Source: Campylobacteraceae bacterium
GTDB lineage: Bacteria; Campylobacterota; Campylobacteria; Campylobacterales; Campylobacteraceae
Length of the DNA: 64,000 nucleotides
Assembly (NCBI GenBank): GCA_031284315.1
Contig: JAITAB010000063.1
Span: forward strand, 1 to 64,000
Reading direction: 5' to 3'
Shown here in pieces: positions 60,563-64,000 of the stretch (position 1 is its first letter; every line of letters starts with the position of its first letter). The notes beneath the pieces were generated by a model. The model was not told the DNA's origin, made no database searches, and was given only the letters and a program-made list of their open reading frames with translations. Both the position numbers and the translations under genes were made by a program.

Positions 60563-61843
60563 TTACTCGAGCGTTATTTCCGTTGGTCCAAGATAAAGCT
60601 GGCGCGGTCTTGCGATTTTACCGTCGGGCTGCTCCTTGAACTCTATCCACTGCGCTATCCAGCCCGGAACCCTTCCTATGACGAATATGACCGCATACAT
60701 CTCTTTTGGTATGCCCAAAGCGCGCAGTATGAGTCCCGAATAAAAGTCTATATTTGGATACAAGCCGCGCTCTATAAAGTATTCGTCATGCAAAGCAATC
60801 TCTTCTATTTTGTTTGCAACTTCTATAAGTTTGCCGTCTATGCCGCGCTCTTGCATGATTTTTTCGCGAATATCTTTTAATACGGTCGCTCTCGGGTCAA
60901 AATTTTTGTAAACTCTGTGTCCAAAGCCCATGAGTCGGAATGGGTCGTTTTTATCTTTGGCTTTGGCGATATATTTTTCAACATTTTTCACATCGCCTAT
61001 CATCTCAAGCTGGCTTATTACGGACTCGTTTGCTCCTCCATGCGCCCTGCCCCAAAGCGCGCATATTCCCGCGCTTATCGCCGCATACGGGTGCGCATGC
61101 GTGGAAGCTACCGTTCTTACCGTAGTTGTGGAAGCATTTTGCTCATGGTCGGCGTGAAGCGTGAAAATCGTATCAAGCGCTTTTACCTCTATGGGTTTCA
61201 AGTCTATATGATCATGCGGATAAGCTCTTAACATGTACAATATATTTTCTGTAAATCCCCTGTCGAGATTTGGATATATGATAGGAAGTCCGCGGCTGTA
61301 TCTGTACGAAAACGCGGCTATTGTAGGGATTTTCGCGACTATTCTTTTCGCCATTTCCATATATTCTTCGGGCGAATCTATATCCAAATGGTCAAAATAA
61401 AACGCCGAAAGCGCGGAAACAGCCGCCGATAAAATAGCCATTGGATGCGCGTTGTCAGGAAATGCGTCAAACAGCTTTTTCATGCCTTCATGTATAAAAG
61501 AGCGTTTTTTTAATTCAAGCCTGAACGCATCTCTTTCTTCGCTGGAAGGAAGTTTTTTATACAGCAGCAGGTACGCCGTATCCACAAAACTCTTTTTTGT
61601 TGCAAGGTAAGAGATGTCATAGCCTCTGTACATCAGCTTGCCTTTTGAGCCGTCTATATATGTGATTTTTGACCTGCATGAGGCTGTAGAAGTGAAACCT
61701 CTGTCTAACATAAAAAGCCCGCTGTCTTTGTAAAATGTCGCTATATCCACTACGGGCGCGCCTAAAGTCGGGTCTATGATATTGTATTCAAAACTTTTTC
61801 CCGTACGATTATCTATCATTGTAACGCTATTCTTTTTTTTCAT
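60563..61843 (-). CDS. gltA: Citrate synthase
   Basis: LHADHEQNASTTTVRTVASTHA; GFGHRVYKNFDPRA; aaaaaggaatcggtaATG start. Confidence 0.95.
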   Translation of the reverse strand: MKKKNSVTMIDNRTGKSFEYNIIDPTLGAPVVDIATFYKDSGLFMLDRGFTSTASCRSKITYIDGSKGKLMYRGYDISYLATKKSFVDTAYLLLYKKLPSSEERDAFRLELKKRSFIHEGMKKLFDAFPDNAHPMAILSAAVSALSAFYFDHLDIDSPEEYMEMAKRIVAKIPTIAAFSYRYSRGLPIIYPNLDRGFTENILYMLRAYPHDHIDLKPIEVKALDTIFTLHADHEQNASTTTVRTVASTHAHPYAAISAGICALWGRAHGGANESVISQLEMIGDVKNVEKYIAKAKDKNDPFRLMGFGHRVYKNFDPRATVLKDIREKIMQERGIDGKLIEVANKIEEIALHDEYFIERGLYPNIDFYSGLILRALGIPKEMYAVIFVIGRVPGWIAQWIEFKEQPDGKIARPRQLYLGPTEITLE

Positions 61844-61883
61844 TACCGATTCCTTTTTATGAATTTTTACAATTATAAACAAA

Positions 61884-61899
61884 TCGTGCAAAGGCACGA
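61884..61899 (-). terminator. Candidate terminator hairpin between topA and gltA
   Basis: TCGTGC-CTTT-GCACGA on the minus strand followed by a T-rich run. Confidence 0.5.
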
Positions 61900-61982
61900 A
61901 TGTTTTTTATATAAGTGTAACTATTTTACACATTATCTTTATTGCGGTGTTACTTTTAGTAATAAAATAGAATTTGCGTATT

Positions 61983-64000
61983 CTATTCAGGCTTATAACG
62001 GCACTTCATGCACTCTAAAAATTCGCCCTTTTTTAGCGCTTTTTTTACCATAACGCCGCCGCATTTTGGGCATTTTTCATTTGTCGGTTCGCTGTTTGAG
62101 ATAAATTTGCATTTGGGATAATTGGAGCAGCCAAAAAATTTACCGCGTTTTGAGGTGCGCTCTATGATGTCTCCGCCGCATTCCGGGCATTTAACTGATA
62201 GTTTGACAGGCTCTTTTTTCGGAGCTTTGCCGATATTTTTCGTATATTTGCATTTTGGGTAATTGCTGCATGCTACAAATTCGCCGAATTTGCCTACTCT
62301 CAAGACAAGTTCGCTGCCGCATTCTGGACATTTTTCGCCTGTCGGAATGGCGATTTTGACGCTTTGTATCTCTTTTTTGCCTTTTGTTATAAGTTCGTCA
62401 AACGGCGTGTAAAATTCGCCCAAAACGACCTGCCACTCTTTTTTCCCCTCCGCTACCATATCCAGCATATCCTCCATGGAAGAAGTAAAGCCGCTGTCCA
62501 CGATGTTCGGAAAGTGTTTTTCAAGCAATTCCGTAACCGTAAAAGCTATTTTGGTCGGAACAATTTGTTTCTTTTCTATGTTGATATAATCGCGCGAAGT
62601 CAATATCGAAATCGTAGGCGCGTAAGTTGATGGACGCCCAATGCCCAGACTTTCCAGTTTGCTTATAAGGCTTGCTTCCGAATATCTCGCGGGAGGTTCG
62701 GTGAAATGCTGATTTGCTTCAATTTTTTTAAGCCCAACAGGCTCTTTTTCCTTTAATTCGGGCAGCAGCGCGTCTTTATCATTTCCGCCGTAAACTTTGT
62801 AAAATCCCTCAAACAAAAGCTTTCTGCCGTTGGCTTTGAATTTGCCCTTAGACGAAGCAAATATGACGCTTTGCGATTCAAAAAGGGCGTTTGCCATCTG
62901 CGAAGCCAAAAAACGGTTGTATATCAGCGCATAAAGTTTCAAATCGTCAGCTTCAAGGTATTTTGCGGCAATTTCAGGCGTAAAATCAATAATTGTCGGG
63001 CGTATCGCTTCATGAGCTTCCTGCGCGCCTTTTGATTTGGTCGTATAAAATTTCGGTTTTTCGCTTAAATATTTTTTGCCATAAACGGTTTCTATCTGCT
63101 CTCTTGCCGCGCTCATCGCCTCTTTTGCGATATTTAGCGAATCCGTTCTCATGTAAGTGATAACGCCGCTTATGCCGTTCGGAGTTTTCACGCCTTCGTA
63201 CAGTTTTTGAGCTATGCTCATGGTTCTTTTTGGCGAAAATCCCAAAAGAGAAGATGCGCTCTGCTGCATGGTAGAGGTCATAAACGGAGGCTGCGGAGAA
63301 GAGGTTCTGGTCTTTTTCTCTATGGATTCTACGATATACGGCTTATCTTTCAGCGCATCTTTTATTGTTAGAGCCGCCGCTTCATTTGCAATGCTTAATT
63401 TTTCTACTTTTTTGTTTTCAAATTCTACCAAAACGGCTTCTATATTCGGCGCAAACAGCGCGTCTATACTCCAATATTCTTCTTTTTTAAAAGCTTCTAT
63501 CTCTCTTTCTCTGTCCACTACTATTTTAAGAGCGGAGGATTGCACTCTGCCCGCGCTTAAACCTTTTTGTATCTTTGTGCCGAGAAGCGGAGAGAGTTTA
63601 TAGCCGACTATCCTGTCCAAAAGCCTTCTTGCCTGCTGCGCGTTTACGCTGTCTATATTTATATGTCTGGGATTTTGAAGAGAGTTGAGGACGGCTGTTT
63701 TCGTTATCTCATGAAATACGATTCTGGGCAGCGTTTCGGGCTTTTCGCCGATAGCTACAGCTATATGATAGCCGATAGCTTCACCCTCTCTGTCTTCGTC
63801 CGTTGCAATATATATTTTATCGCTGTTTTTTGCGGATTCTTTTATCTCTTTTACTATGGGAATACGCTCTTTTTCTATTTTATATTCGGGTACGAAGGCA
63901 GAATTTTCAATTTTTATGCCAAAACTGTTTTTGGGCAAATCTCTTATATGCCCTTTGGATGCCAAAACGAAATATTCGTTTCCTAAAAAATTTTTTATGG
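61983..64000 (-). CDS. topA: DNA topoisomerase I, N-terminus beyond window edge
   Basis: YIATDEDREGEAIGYHIA; INAQQARRLLDRIVGYKLSPLL-type motif; four-Cys zinc fingers CPECGSELVLRVGKFGEFVACSNYPKC; frame open to 64000. Confidence 0.95.
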   Translation of the reverse strand, partial: IKNFLGNEYFVLASKGHIRDLPKNSFGIKIENSAFVPEYKIEKERIPIVKEIKESAKNSDKIYIATDEDREGEAIGYHIAVAIGEKPETLPRIVFHEITKTAVLNSLQNPRHINIDSVNAQQARRLLDRIVGYKLSPLLGTKIQKGLSAGRVQSSALKIVVDREREIEAFKKEEYWSIDALFAPNIEAVLVEFENKKVEKLSIANEAAALTIKDALKDKPYIVESIEKKTRTSSPQPPFMTSTMQQSASSLLGFSPKRTMSIAQKLYEGVKTPNGISGVITYMRTDSLNIAKEAMSAAREQIETVYGKKYLSEKPKFYTTKSKGAQEAHEAIRPTIIDFTPEIAAKYLEADDLKLYALIYNRFLASQMANALFESQSVIFASSKGKFKANGRKLLFEGFYKVYGGNDKDALLPELKEKEPVGLKKIEANQHFTEPPARYSEASLISKLESLGIGRPSTYAPTISILTSRDYINIEKKQIVPTKIAFTVTELLEKHFPNIVDSGFTSSMEDMLDMVAEGKKEWQVVLGEFYTPFDELITKGKKEIQSVKIAIPTGEKCPECGSELVLRVGKFGEFVACSNYPKCKYTKNIGKAPKKEPVKLSVKCPECGGDIIERTSKRGKFFGCSNYPKCKFISNSEPTNEKCPKCGGVMVKKALKKGEFLECMKCRYKPE

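Overview
The window looks like chromosomal DNA from a Campylobacterota (epsilonproteobacterial) genome. Supporting signs are petABC, an HP0268-like gene next to miaB, a futalosine-pathway MqnD-like gene, the secG/frr/pyrE and recA/eno/ftsB-like blocks, and an mlaA-mlaC-MMPL operon. Taxonomy is inferred from gene content only. Four regions stand out. (1) 1-13447 (minus strand) is one long co-directional organosulfur/methionine-type island: two MetN-MetI systems, five MetQ/NlpA-type binding proteins (three apparently anchored by an N-terminal TM helix) and four flavoenzymes (two NtaA/SnaA-type LLM monooxygenases, one SfnB/DszC-like, one StyA-like). (2) 22046-35319 is a type II fatty-acid-synthase-like cluster resembling hybrid aryl polyene/dialkylresorcinol (flexirubin- or arcuflavin-like) loci: DarA/DarB-like genes, two ACPs, two intact ketosynthases plus two apparently Cys-less ones, a hotdog dehydratase, a methyltransferase, a GT2, an LPLAT, an ABC exporter and a BtrH-like acyltransferase. 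(3) 47363-47660 is a small, degenerate, leaderless CRISPR array with no cas genes in the window, lying directly after murB and probably oriented with it. (4) 38334-38357 is a solitary CRISPR-repeat-like sequence about 9 kb away, overlapping the start codon of a small orphan ORF. The rest is mostly conserved housekeeping sequence. All family calls come from reading motifs and translations; no searches were run.
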